Positions 11,247 through 20,610 of a stretch of 64,000 nt of DNA are shown one piece after another. This DNA is from Okapia johnstoni (Eukaryota > Chordata > Mammalia > Artiodactyla > Giraffidae). The notes beneath the pieces were generated by a model. That model worked only from the letters and a program-made list of their open reading frames with translations, did not search any database and had not been told where the DNA came from. Positions within the stretch are counted from its first letter, which is position 1; each line of letters starts with the position of its first letter. The DNA lies in assembly GCA_024291935.2 (NCBI GenBank), contig JAGTYA010000024.1, forward strand, positions 9,548,001 to 9,612,000, in the 5' to 3' direction. Position numbers and translations under genes: made by a program.

Positions 11247-11248
<2 letters not shown>
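10997..11248 (-). mobile_element. Old L1M 3' UTR fragment
   Basis: Inverted L1 3' UTR: 'gaaccatcaccacaatcaag', 'atacaggacatttccaacac', 'ctagaatatcatgcatattg' and 'tgtctgctttttcacctagc'. Confidence 0.8.

Positions 11249-11305
<57 letters not shown>
11249..11305. repeat. (AT)28 microsatellite
   Basis: 57 nt of perfect AT dinucleotide, directly following the L1 fragment. Confidence 0.98.
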
Positions 11306-11307
<2 letters not shown>

Positions 11308-12084
11308 AAAGTTTGCAGAACTGCAAACCATAGAGGGTTTTTCCCCCCAAGCCTTGGCGCCAAATGGAGTTTGCCTCATTGGATTTTGAAATTGGTAGAC
11401 TAGTAACTCTTTCAGTTCAGTTCAGTTCAGTCACTCAGTCATGTCCAACTCTTTGCAATCCCATGGACTGTAGCACGCCAGGCCTCGCTGTCCATCACCA
11501 ATTCCCAGAGTTTGCTCAAACTCATGTCCATTGCGGTGGTGATGCCATCCAACCATCTCATCCTCTGTCATCCCCTTCTCCTCCTGCCTTCAATCTTTCC
11601 AGCATCAGGGTCTTTTCAGATGAGTCAGTTCTTCCCATCAGGTGGCCAAAGGATTGGAGTTTCAGCTTCAGCGTCAGTCCTTCCAATGAATATTCAGGAG
11701 TGATTTCCTTTAGGATGGACTGGTTGGATCTCCTTGCAGTCCAAGAGACTCTCAAGAGTCTTCTCCAACACCACAGTTCAAAAGCATCAATTCTTCAGTG
11801 CTCAGCTTTCCTTATAGTCCAACTCTCACATACATACATGACCACTGGAAAAACCATAGCCTTGACTAGACGGACCTTTGTTGACAAAGTAATGTCTCTG
11901 CCTTTTAATATGCCATCTAGGTAGGTTATAACTTTTCTTCCAAGGAGTAAGAGGCTCTTTAGTTCTTCAGTAACTCTTTATCTCCTTCTATTTTCTCCCA
12001 TTTTGAATGGGAATGTCTATAACAGCCCTGAATCATATGCCTGTAACTACATTTTTTGTATTTTGGAAGCAGAGAACTTGTTTT
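11306..12084. other. Older sequence interrupted by a BovB
   Basis: 11306-11412 and 11969-12084 are one continuous older segment. The 11-bp target duplication AGTAACTCTTT joins them exactly. It resembles an old interspersed repeat but I cannot name the family. Confidence 0.45.
11413..11968 (-). mobile_element. BovB LINE, 5'-truncated
   Basis: RTE-clade LINE, 3' end only. The tail repeat 'cagttcagttcagttcag' marks the 3' end, and the minus strand encodes the C-terminal reverse-transcriptase region with frame damage ([20 protein letters not shown] is legible). It is flanked by an 11-bp TSD (AGTAACTCTTT at 11402-11412 and 11969-11979). The element ends upstream at the segment encoding the GRK/KR motif. 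Confidence 0.95.
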
Positions 12085-12440
12085 CCAGTTTTACATATGG
12101 AGGGAATTTTGCCCCAGGAGGGATGCCATCCAGAGTCCCACCCATACCTGAGATCTTTACAGATGTGATTAGAGATCTTGAGGTGGGGAGATTATCCTGG
12201 ATTACTCATATAAGAGAGACACAGGAGGAGTCAAATTAGAGGAAAAGGTGATGTGATGATCGAAGCAAAAATGGGAGTGATGCCCTTTAAGGATGGAGGA
12301 AGGGACCACAAGCCAAGAATACAGGTGGTCATTAGAACATAAAAAATGCAAGAGACCAGATTCTCCTGCAGAACCTCCAAAATGGAATGTAGTCCTGCTG
12401 ACACCTTGCCTTTAGTCAGTGAAACTGATTTCAGACTTAA
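12085..12440 (+). mobile_element. MaLR MLT1-like LTR, 5' part
   Basis: 'cagatgtgattagagatctt', 'gaggtggggagattatcctg', 'accacaagccaagaatacag' and 'cctgctgacaccttgcctt' give the family order. The LTR is broken at 12440 and resumes at 13226. Confidence 0.75.
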
Positions 12441-12833
12441 AAAAAAAAAATCTTCAAAATCATATATTTAAAGCCCTTGATTTTTCAAAGGGGCCCAGAA
12501 AAGAAAAAAAAATCCAAAAACAAATACATGAGTTGGAGACAGGACAATAACTAGAAACCATATGTTTGGATTGCTAGCCAGCTTTTCCAGTATGTCACAT
12601 GAATGCATTTTTGTCAGATAATACAGTAGTTGTGTCAGTTAAGTATAGGACCACTGATCTTCTGTACTGTGACCTGGAGTTACATTGTTGATGGTAGGAT
12701 GTACTGACATCTTGAAGAGGAAGTTAGCCTTGTAGATGGATACCTCCAGAAGGAACTTCTTAGGCAACCAGCCCAGCCTCCCAAAGATCCTGAGAGGGGA
12801 TTGGTCTTGATGGGGTTGAGGAATCCCTCTCAT
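12441..12833. other. Unassigned left part of an insertion
   Basis: Begins with a run of A, then about 380 bp that match no repeat I recognise. The minus strand has a 64-codon open frame (12639-12833) with a natural stop. Its product (contains GRLGWLPKKFLLEVS) matches no family I can name. It could be part of a retrocopy, but no poly(A) lies at the expected end. Confidence 0.4.
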
Positions 12834-13010
12834 CTTTTTGTTTTTTTAAATTGGGGTATAATTGCTTTACAGTATTGTGTTGGCTTCTGCTGTACCACAT
12901 CACAAATCAGCTATATGTGTACCTATATCCCCTCCCTCCTGACCCTCCCTCTCACCCTCCCATCCCCCCGGGGTCATCACAGAGCACAGAGCTGAGCTCT
13001 CTTAACAGCC
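12834..13010 (-). mobile_element. Ruminant L1 3' end
   Basis: 'tttttgtttttttaaattgg' followed by 'ggtataattgctttacagta' and 'ttgtgttggcttctgctgta' is the inverted 3' end of a cetartiodactyl L1, including its poly(A) as poly(T). Confidence 0.8.
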
Positions 13011-13045
13011 TGCCTAGCCTTCACCCCCTCCAATCTCACCTCAAA

Positions 13046-13212
13046 TTTCTTTTCTTTTAATTAATTTTTAATAGAGTATAGTTGATTTATAATGTTGTGT
13101 TAGTGAATCGGTTATACATACACATATATCCACTCTGTTTTAGATTCTGTTCTCACATAGGTCATCCCAGAGCGCTGAGTAGAGTTCCCTGTATACAGTA
13201 GGTTCTTATTAG
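13046..13212 (-). mobile_element. Second, more diverged L1 3' end
   Basis: 'ttaatagagtatagttgatt', 'tataatgttgtgttagtgaa' and 'gagtagagttccctgtatac' are another inverted L1 3' end. It stops exactly at the right copy of the 13-bp duplication. Confidence 0.75.
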
Positions 13213-13317
13213 TGATTTCAGACTTCTGACCTCATGGACATTAAGAGAAGAAATTGGTGTTATTTAAGGCACTATGTTTGTGAAAATTTGTTACATCAGC
13301 AATAGGAAACTAATGCA
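13213..13317 (+). mobile_element. MaLR MLT1-like LTR, 3' part
   Basis: Starts with the TGATTTCAGACTT duplication and continues 'ctgacctcatggacattaag' to 'caataggaaactaatgca', the normal MLT1 terminus. Confidence 0.8.
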
Positions 13318-13560
13318 CTAACACAGTTTTGAAGGATAAAGAAGGACTTGTTTGTTTTAGGTATTATGACTTATTATAAAGCTATAGTAATTAAAGAAGG
13401 ATGATTATTTAACAATGGAAGAGCAAGCCTACAAATACATCTGCTTACAAATGGGACTGAACATATGGCAGAAATCAGCCTTTACAGAGCAAGCTGTTTA
13501 ATAAAGAAATGGTGTTAGGTCACTTGGCTCTTCAGATAGAAAAGGTAAATTGAGAGCCCT

Positions 13561-13698
13561 GCTGCTGCTGCTGCTGCTAAGTCACTTCACTCGTGTGCAA
13601 CTCTGTGTGACCCCATAGACAGCAGCCCACCAGGCTCCTCTGACCCTGGGATTTTCCAGGCAAGAATACTGGAGTGGGTTGACATTTCCCTCTCCAAG
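13561..13698 (-). mobile_element. Bov-tA SINE, truncated, with (CTG)6 tail
   Basis: TSD TGAGAGCCCT at 13551-13560 and 13699-13708. The element's 3' tail appears as (GCT)6 at 13561-13578. The tRNA head is missing. Confidence 0.95.
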
Positions 13699-13847
13699 TG
13701 AGAGCCCTACCTCACACCAAACATTAATATAAATTTCAGATGATATAAAGTCTTAAACATGAAAGAACAGAATTTGAAATTTTTAAAAGAAAATGTTTAT
13801 TCATGACATTGGGGTAGAGGTTTTCATAACAATATATAAAAGCTCAA

Positions 13848-14061
13848 GGCAAGGCAAGTTAGTTGCACAGTCGTGTCCAACTCTTTGCAAGCCCATGGCC
13901 TGTAGCCTGCCAGGCTCCTCTGTCCATGGAATTCTCCAGGCAAGAGTACCGGAGTGGATTGCCATTCCCTTCTGCAGGGGATCTTCCTGACCCAGGGATC
14001 GAACCCAGGTCTCCCGCATTGCAGGCAGATTCTTTACCAACTGAGCTACTAGGGAAACCCC
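13848..14061 (-). mobile_element. Bov-tA SINE, full length
   Basis: Ends with the inverted tRNA head 'gctactagggaaacccc'. Flanked by an 18-bp perfect TSD (CAATATATAAAAGCTCAA) at 13830-13847 and 14062-14079. Confidence 0.97.
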
Positions 14062-14179
14062 CAATATATAAAAGCTCAAATCATAAAATAAAGACTAACA
14101 GTTAATCTTCTGTGTGGAGCATACATCTGTGTTGAGCATATACTATGCATCAAGCTAATGGTTGCTATTTCTGTTAGCA

Positions 14180-14310
14180 CATGTCTGCGTGCTAAGTCAC
14201 TTCAGTCATGTCCAACTATTTGGGACCCCATGGACGGTAGCCTACCAGGCTCCTCTATCCATGGAATTCTCCAGGCAAGAATACTAGAGTGGGTTACCAT
14301 TTCCTCCTCC
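14180..14310 (-). mobile_element. Bov-tA SINE, truncated
   Basis: 'cttcagtcatgtccaactat' through 'gggttaccatttcctcctcc'. The tRNA-derived half is absent. Confidence 0.9.
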
Positions 14311-14502
14311 GGCCACCTGAGCCACTTCTCCAACCAGATCCTTCTCCTGATGCAACCTCTGCTGGCCCTCTGGTGCCTCTGAGCACAGTGACCCTCAGCT
14401 CACCACCTGTTGTGCAGGCCCCCACCCTGCAGCTAAAGTTCCCACCACTCCTCTGAATGCATCACCTCGCACACAGCGCCGTAGCTTTTTGGCATTCTCT
14501 AA

Positions 14503-15064
14503 GCATGAAATTAAAAGATGCTTGCTCCTTGGAAGAAAAGTTAGGGCCAACCTAGACAGCATATTAAAAAGCAGAGATGTTACTTTACCAACAAAGGTCC
14601 ATCTAGTCAAGGCTATGGTTTTTCCAGTAGTCACGTATGGATGTGAGAGTTGGACTATAAAGAAAGCCGAGCGCCGAAGAACTGATGCTTTTGAACTGTG
14701 GTGTTGGAGAAGACTCTTGAGAGTCTCTTGGACTGCAAGGAGATCCAACCAGTCCATCCTAAAGGAAATCAGTCCTGAATATTAATTGGAAGGACAGATG
14801 TTGAAGCTGAAGCTCCAATACTTGGGCCAAGTGATGGGAAGAACTGACTCATCTGAAAAGACCCTGATGCTGGGAAAGACTGAAGGCAGGAGGAGAAGGG
14901 GATGACAGAGGATGAGATGGTTGGATGGTATCACCGACTCAATGGATATGAGTTTGGGTAGTCTCTGGGAGCTGGTGATGGACAGGGAGGCCTGGCGTGC
15001 TACAGTCCATGGGATCGCAAATAGTCGGACACGACTGAGCGACTGAACTGAACTGAACTGAACT
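14503..15064 (+). mobile_element. BovB LINE, 5'-truncated
   Basis: The + strand frame from about 14489 encodes the C-terminal reverse-transcriptase region (VFPVVTYGCESWTIKKAE, then [20 protein letters not shown]). It stops at a TAA at 14784, where the intact family continues, and downstream pieces are frame-shifted. It ends in (GAACT)n at 15044-15064. No clear TSD. Confidence 0.95.
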
Positions 15065-15240
15065 ATGACATCCTCCCCCATGCCTCTGAGTCTTTGCGCA
15101 TGCCTTTCCTCCTGCCTGGAGTGTATCTTCTTTTATCATCCCCTGGACAACTGCTACGTATCTTTCAACACCCAGCTCAAATCTCACATCCCCAGTGAAG
15201 CCTGCTCAGCTTGCTGAGGGACCGTTACCTGTATGATAAC
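15065..15240 (+). mobile_element. L2 LINE fragment
   Basis: 'gcctttcctcctgcctggag', 'ctttcaacacccagctcaaa' and 'tctcacatccccagtgaagc' are the L2 region before its 3' end. The BovB probably inserted at or near its 5' side. Confidence 0.7.
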
Positions 15241-15299
15241 ATTGTCAATTCCCTCCATCGATACTGAGTCCTTCCACTATTAGGGAGGCCTCTGCATCA

Positions 15300-15420
15300 C
15301 AAGGTGATTGAGTGTTGGCTCTGGAGACAGACAGTCCTGGGAAGGAATCCCAGATCTGCCATGTACTTGCTTAAACTTTCTGAGCCTCGGTGTCTGTAGA
15401 ACGGGGCAGCGAAACAGACC
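15300..15420 (+). mobile_element. MIR SINE
   Basis: 'gtgttggctctggagacaga' + 'cagtcctgggaaggaatccc', 'agatctgccatgtacttgct' and 'ctgagcctcggtgtctgt'. Confidence 0.85.
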
Positions 15421-15889
15421 TCTCAGTGTGTGTGATGTCCTCTTACTCCCCACCTGGGCTGATCCAGAAGCGGGCTCTGAAACTAGAAATTGAGGTGCAG
15501 CTGGTTCCCATGAGCCAGGGCCCCAGGGAGCCCTTGCAGGGGAGTTAGGAAGTAAGAGCAAGGGACTGTCACCAAGGAGGGCATCACCCAACAAGTTACT
15601 GCTGGAGGTGACAGGGCTGAGCCTGCCAGGGAGTTTGGGGACAGTGCAGGGCAAGCCTTAGATTCACCCTGCTGGGGCAGGACCTGATGCTGCCAGTCAT
15701 CGAATCAGGGCCATGCCCATGGGAGTGCTAACTGCCAGGCACTCTGGCTTGTCCCTGACCTGTGATTAGGGAAAGCTGTCAGTGGGGACTTAAAGATTGT
15801 CAGGTTGGCATGCTCAGAGGGGAAACGGAGAGGGCCCGGACTGTACCTACCACAACCTCCACACTGTGTGCTCAGTAACTATGCATGGC
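15421..15889. other. Unassigned non-repeat DNA
   Basis: No repeat, RNA gene or exon recognised. Confidence 0.4.
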
Positions 15890-15990
15890 CCACTGTTTTC
15901 TCATGTGATTCCCACAATAGTCCTGGAAAGGGCATTCTGCCCATTTTACAGATGAGGAAATTGAGGTCCAGCGAAGTTCTCTGAGTTTTT
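15890..15990 (-). mobile_element. MIR fragment
   Basis: 'ctgcccattttacagatgag' and 'gaaattgaggtccagcgaag' are the inverted MIR core. Confidence 0.8.
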
Positions 15991-16239
15991 TTATTTGTTG
16001 AAGAAGCCAATCAATAACAAGCAAATAAACAGATCTCTGTGAAGTCACAGATTGAGTCATTCTTTAAGGACAGACCCCAAGACCCCCTAATTCCTCATTG
16101 TGGCTTTTGCTTTTCCCTTCTCTGCCCAGATGCCTCCGCACAAAGCGTGCGCAGTGACTTGAATCTGTCCCCACCCCACCCCAAGCAGTGACTGGACAGG
16201 AGGTGACCCATCTCCAGGCTCGGACGAGGAAAGACCAAG

Positions 16240-16370
16240 GGTATCAGGAGGTCGGGTTCTGGTTCTTGCTGTACCTTTCTGCTCAGAACGACTTTGGACA
16301 GATGCTGGCCGCCTCTGGGCTCAGTTTCTTCATCTGTTGGATGGGGGTAGGTGTGTAAGATAAGCCAAGT
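16240..16370 (+). mobile_element. MIR fragment
   Basis: 'ggtcgggttctggttcttgc', then 'gggctcagtttcttcatctg' and 'ttggatgggggtaggtgtgt'. Confidence 0.7.
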
Positions 16371-16770
16371 CCCTCAAGCTGTTGGAATGAGGGGGAGGCT
16401 TTAGGCTGGACTGCCCAGACCCGCTGAGGCTGTCATGGGGGCTGGAGGGGACTGATTCATTCCCTCTGTTCAGTACTCCTCTTGGCGTGGCTGGGGCTCA
16501 GTGGTCAAAGCACCCAGTGATTTGTCCCTGCCTGGCTCTTAGGTCAGCCTTCAGCTCAATGCAGCTCAGTTGGCAGCTTTTGTTTCACAGACCTACCCTC
16601 CCAGTTCTGGCTATGATTGAGCCCTGACCTTGGCCCATCTGGTCTTTGACCTTGGTGATGAATGGAGTCCTGATGTGAACACAGACCGACTCTATCACTG
16701 TCTCAGACTGACACCAAACCGTATACTGACTCTTGAATTGGTCACCAAATGACTTTTGAGCCCAGCTACA
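16371..16770. other. Unassigned DNA upstream of a tandem repeat
   Basis: From about 16620, TGACCTTGG- and CTGAC-type words recur irregularly. This may be a decayed extension of the 24-bp repeat that follows. Confidence 0.35.
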
Positions 16771-16888
16771 GACTGGCCCCTGATCCAACCACAAACCTCA
16801 GACCCAGGCTGACCTCTGATTCCAACCACAGGCTGATCTCTGATCCCAGCCACGGGCTGACCTCTGACCCCAACCACAGGCTGACCTT
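16771..16888. repeat. 24-bp tandem repeat, about 4.5 copies
   Basis: Units of 24 bp at 16807, 16831 and 16855 ('ggctgacctctgaccccaac' + caca type), a partial at 16879 and a looser copy at 16771. A 24-bp period preserves frame, so the + strand shows an 8-residue motif like LTSDPNHR. No larger coding context supports a protein. Confidence 0.9.
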
Positions 16889-17244
16889 GGCTTTCTGGGC
16901 AGTGCTGGTCAGGCCAAGATTAGTCATCAATGCCCCTCAGCTACTCACCCTGCCAAGTGGGTTTGAGGTACCACCCCCTCCAAGTAGAAGAGCCCCTCAC
17001 TGAGCTGGAGGAACCCTGGGCAGGGCAGCAGGGAGGCTGGGCTGTCTGACTCTGAGGTCCCACCACAGTTGATCACCACCTCCAACTCCAGCTCTGCATT
17101 CATCAGGCTGGGATCCAGCTCCTACCCTTGGTTAATTAGCCCTTCTGGAGTCTGCATCCTGCCCTAATTCTCAGGGGGCTCTGATCTCTGGGGTGCTGAA
17201 TGTGATGTATTCCTTTAGACACTAAACACCCTCTGAAGAGCCCT
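16889..17244. other. Unassigned non-repeat DNA
   Basis: Nothing recognised. Confidence 0.4.
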
Positions 17245-17345
17245 GGTATGGGAGACAGAAGACAGGGTTTGGATCTCAGCTCTGCTACTGACTCACTATG
17301 TGACCTTCAGCATGACCTTCCTGGCTTCAGTTGCTCCATCTGTCC
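17245..17345 (+). mobile_element. MIR SINE
   Basis: 'gggtttggatctcagctctg' + 'ctactgactcactatgtgac' and 'ttcagttgctccatctg'. Confidence 0.85.
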
Positions 17346-17410
17346 TGCCTCTTCCTGCCAGACTTGGAAAGTGCTCCTTAAGCTGGGGTATGTATGAAAG
17401 GGGTTTGGTC

Positions 17411-18061
17411 CAGTTCAGTTGCTCAGTCAAGTCCAACTCTTTGTGACTCCATGGACTGCAGCACATCAGGCCTCCCTGTCCATCACCAGCTCCCAGAATT
17501 TATTCAAACTCATGTCCATCACGTCGGTGATGCCATCCAACCATCTCATCCTCTGTCGTCCCCTTCTCCTCCTGCCTTCAATCTTTCCCAGCATCAGGGT
17601 CTTTTCAGATGAGTCAGTTCTTTGCATCAGTATATCAGGCCAAAGTATTGGAGTTTCAGATTCAGCATCAGTCCTTCCAGTGAATACACAGGACTGATTT
17701 CCTTTAGGATGGACTGGTTGGATCTCCTTGCAGTCCAAGGGACTCTCAAGAGTCTTCTCCAACAACACAGTTCAAAAGCATCAGTTCTTCGGTGCTCAGC
17801 TTTCTTTATGGTCCAACTCTCACATCCATACATGACCACTGGAAAAACCAAAGCCTTGACTAGACGAATCTTTGTTGGTAAAGTAATGTCTCTGCTTTTT
17901 AATATGCTGTCTAGGTTGGTCATAACTTTTCTTCCAAGGTGCAAATGTCTTTTAATTTCATGATTGCAGTCACCATCTGCAGTGATATTGGAGCCCAAGA
18001 AAATAAAGTCTGTCACTGTTTCTAGTGTTTCCCCATCTATTTGCCATGAAGTGATGGGACC
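17411..18061 (-). mobile_element. BovB LINE, 3' part
   Basis: The minus strand has a 129-codon frame (17627-18016) for the C-terminal RT region (DFIFLGSNITADGD..., VFPVVMYGCESWTIKKAE). The 3' tail lies at 17411. The upstream limit is the segment for GPITSW at 18043-18061, where the inverted part begins. Confidence 0.95.
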
Positions 18062-18368
18062 AGTGCTTATTTAACTTATATGCAGGTACATCATGTGAAA
18101 TGCCAGGCTGGATGAAGCACAGGCTGGAATCAAGATTGCAGAGAGAGAAATATCAATAACCTCAGATATGCAGATGACACCACCCTTACGGCAGAAAGCG
18201 AAGAACTAAAGAGCCTCTTGATGAAAGTGAAAGAGAAGAGTGAAAAAATTGGCTTAAAACTCAACATTCAAAAAACTAAGCTCACGGCATCTGGTCCCAT
18301 CACTTCATGGCGAGCTGCAGTCCATGAAGAGTGGTGTCCAAGAGTCAGACACGACTTAACAACTACTG
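18062..18368 (+). mobile_element. BovB LINE, inverted 5' part
   Basis: Encodes the RT palm in + orientation: LFNLYA near 18070 and the YADD catalytic motif at 18167-18178, then the GPITSW segment at 18293-18311. The last 57 bp ('gagctgcagtccatgaagag' ...) resemble the BovB 3' terminus, so an internal deletion or a second copy is also involved. Confidence 0.85.
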
Positions 18369-18454
18369 GCCTGCACCTGTAATGTGGAGATGTATCCCAT
18401 TGGCTTATGGATTGACACTATCCTGACTGCGCTTCTGGGTACCTGACAGTTACA

Positions 18455-18473
18455 GCCACCAGGGGGCGCCCTG
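18455..18473 (+). promoter_or_regulatory. Strong CTCF-type motif
   Basis: 'gccaccagggggcgccct' matches the vertebrate CTCF core CCACCAGGGGGCGC with all core positions. It sits about 90 bp right of the BovB structure in non-repeat DNA. Binding itself is inferred. Confidence 0.65.
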
Positions 18474-18584
18474 GCCATGTGCACAAAGGGCTGCCCCCGG
18501 CTGGTTACTTCTAACTTCTGCTGTTCCCTTCACAGACGAGGAAAGGCTTGGTCCATACCCCAGCCTGTCAGCTATTTCTGCCAT

Positions 18585-18720
18585 TCTGGTGGAGAAAGAG
18601 ACCAGGGGACTTGGATTCCCAGGCTGGCTCTGCTGTTCACATGCTCTGTGATCTTGGGGGGGGGAAACCTCTCCGTCTTTGGACCTGTTTCCTCAGCTGT
18701 CAAATTAAGAACACCAGCCA
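18585..18720 (+). mobile_element. MIR SINE
   Basis: 'acttggattcccaggctggc' + 'tctgctgttcacatgctctg' and 'ctgtttcctcagctgtcaaa'. A G8 run interrupts the middle. Confidence 0.8.
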
Positions 18721-18979
18721 CGGCATCCTGTCACGTTCTGGGACCCAGAGTTTGTCTCAGCTTGCTTTTGGTCAATAACTGTGTTCATGCCGGCCACAAA
18801 GTATTTCCTCCTTTTCCTCCTAATTCCTTCTTCCTGATGCCTGGTCTCGCCTTATTATACATGCTGCCCTCTATTGGCTGGCAGGAGAACTACAGCTTCA
18901 GGGACCGCCCTCAAGTGTGGTTCAGGGGAAGAAGTCAGAGCTGGGGAAGTGTGCGAGGCCAGTACCATGAGGCCAGTGA

Positions 18980-19090
18980 TTCCCTTAACGAACATTTATT
19001 GAGCTCCTTCTGCATACCAGGCCTAATGCTAGACCCTGAGAACACAGCAGTGAAAACGGCACGGCCCGTGCCTTCAAAGAGATCACAGGC
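18980..19090 (-). mobile_element. L2 3' end
   Basis: 'gaacatttattgagctcctt', 'ctgcataccaggcctaatgc' and 'gagaacacagcagtgaaaac' are inverted L2. Confidence 0.85.
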
Positions 19091-19159
19091 ATGGCAGGGG
19101 TTGCACATCTAGGGGTGGGGAGAGAGGGGTTCTTTGGCCTGCTCCATACTTCTCTGATC

Positions 19160-19270
19160 TGACACTGGAGTGTAGCAGCTAAGAGCATGGGTTCAAATCT
19201 GGTGTAATGATGCCTGGCGGTGCCCACTCAGTGCTGGATAGGTGTCAGCTACAATAATAATGGAAACATA
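19160..19270 (+). mobile_element. Internally deleted MIR
   Basis: 'agtgtagcagctaagagcat' + 'gggttcaaatctgg' (MIR 5' end) is followed directly by 'gtgctggataggtgtcagct' (MIR 3' end). The middle is missing. Confidence 0.65.
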
Positions 19271-19569
19271 TTTGTGGAAAGATGAAAGGAACAGCATCCA
19301 ATCTTAATTGGATAAGAGCTTGCCTGCATGAGCTATCTCTAAACAGGTCTTTATGAGGGTCAGGGCAGTTGAGTGCATTTTGCAGTGGGTATTTTCAGTT
19401 CAGAATGGCCCCGCTCACCTTAAAGCATGGATATTTGTTTTCATCCCACCCTTGGGCTGGCCCCACAGGGCTCTACATGAGGCCCGAGCTGGGCATCCCA
19501 GCTGCCACCAGCAGAGGCAGGGTGATGGTGGAAACAAGGTGGCTGACGCAGCCTGTAAGGGCGATCCCA

Positions 19570-19720
19570 TGCTGATGGTGATGCTGAAGTGGTGCTGCTG
19601 GTGATCCTGGTGGGGGTGCTGCTGGTGATGCTGATAGCAGCTCTGTTAGTCACACTGATGATGGGGATGATGGTGCTGACGGTGGTGTGCTGATGGTGAT
19701 GCTGATATTGGGGATGCTGG
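19570..19720. repeat. Degenerate GATGCT/GGTGCT triplet repeat
   Basis: Repeated 'tgctgatggtgatgctga' words with 3-bp periodicity. Confidence 0.8.
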
Positions 19721-20054
19721 CAGGAGCTCTAGGGCTTGGTACAGGGGACCTGACCTAACTTTCTTTTCTCCAAATCTCCTCAAGCCTCAGCCACCCTCAA
19801 GGTCCCAGGACAAAAGGATGGGATACAGATCCCCTCTGAACTTCCTAGGGGCTATTTTTGAGTCTGAAAAAGGCCGTCATAATCAAAGCACTAAGTAACC
19901 CTCCTCAGCCTTCCTATAAGGGCTGTGAGGCAACCCACGTCTCTTGGCTTCAATTTCTTCTGTGAAATGGGAACGGGGAGGAAAGCACACTGATTCTGAA
20001 GTTTAAAATTTTGCTTTGAAGACTTAATGAAATCTGGACCCTCCTCTCAGGAAA

Positions 20055-20150
20055 TGCAGACACACACATGCAACCAAAGCTCCACACACACTGATACACA
20101 ACCACACACACAAAGAACCACACATACATTCAACCACATGCACATAACCA
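20055..20150. repeat. Degenerate CA-rich tract
   Basis: ACACAC and ACCACA words, for example 'caaccacacacacaaagaac'. Confidence 0.8.
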
Positions 20151-20610
20151 CAAGTCTCTGTGCGATCTGGGAGTTTCCAGCTGTTCTTCAGGTCCATAGA
20201 CCCCGGTCCTATCCCCTGGATGGGCTAATCTCTAACTGTCAGTCCTGTCATCTAGGACTCCCTGGTCCGAGGCCCTCTCCCCTGAAGCCCAAGCCAGGCC
20301 TGGGTGGCCTGTGCCAGGCAGCACCAGGGAGGTGTGGTGTGGACGGGCTGCCCCTGTCTGATCCAGCTTTCCCATTCCTCTGGCCCCTACCAGAAAGGTA
20401 GCTTGCGCTTGTGGTCCTAGGCGTGTCCTCTTGGCCTATAGGAGAGGAGGAGTTGGTAGGTAGGAGCCACGAGCTGAGGGGTGGGTGTCAGCGGTGATAG
20501 CATCTCTGGCTACTGATGTGGGCAAAGTGAGTTTTTCACACTCGGCCCCTCCAGGAACATAGCCTCCGGTGGTGACTCACTGGACTCAGGGAAAGAGATT
20601 AGCATTTGCC
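20151..20610. other. Unassigned non-repeat DNA
   Basis: Lies just upstream of the tRNA-like gene. No repeat recognised. Confidence 0.4.

Larger units (their letters stand above)
13330..14105 (+). mobile_element. L1 ORF2 3' fragment, interrupted twice
   Basis: 'tattatgacttattataaag' + 'ctatagtaattaaag' and later 'cctacctcacaccaaacatt' and 'aaatttttaaaagaaaatgt' are the end of L1 ORF2, with stops. Two Bov-tA copies inserted into it. Each is bounded by exact TSDs, so the L1 is older than both. Confidence 0.7.

Noticed and set aside
14489..14785. Functional reverse transcriptase gene
   Set aside because: It is only the C-terminal end of a 5'-truncated BovB with a premature stop. Endonuclease and most of the RT are missing.
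18477..19112. 211-codon + strand frame
   Set aside because: It crosses a + strand MIR and an inverted L2 terminus, so the predicted protein is repeat-derived.
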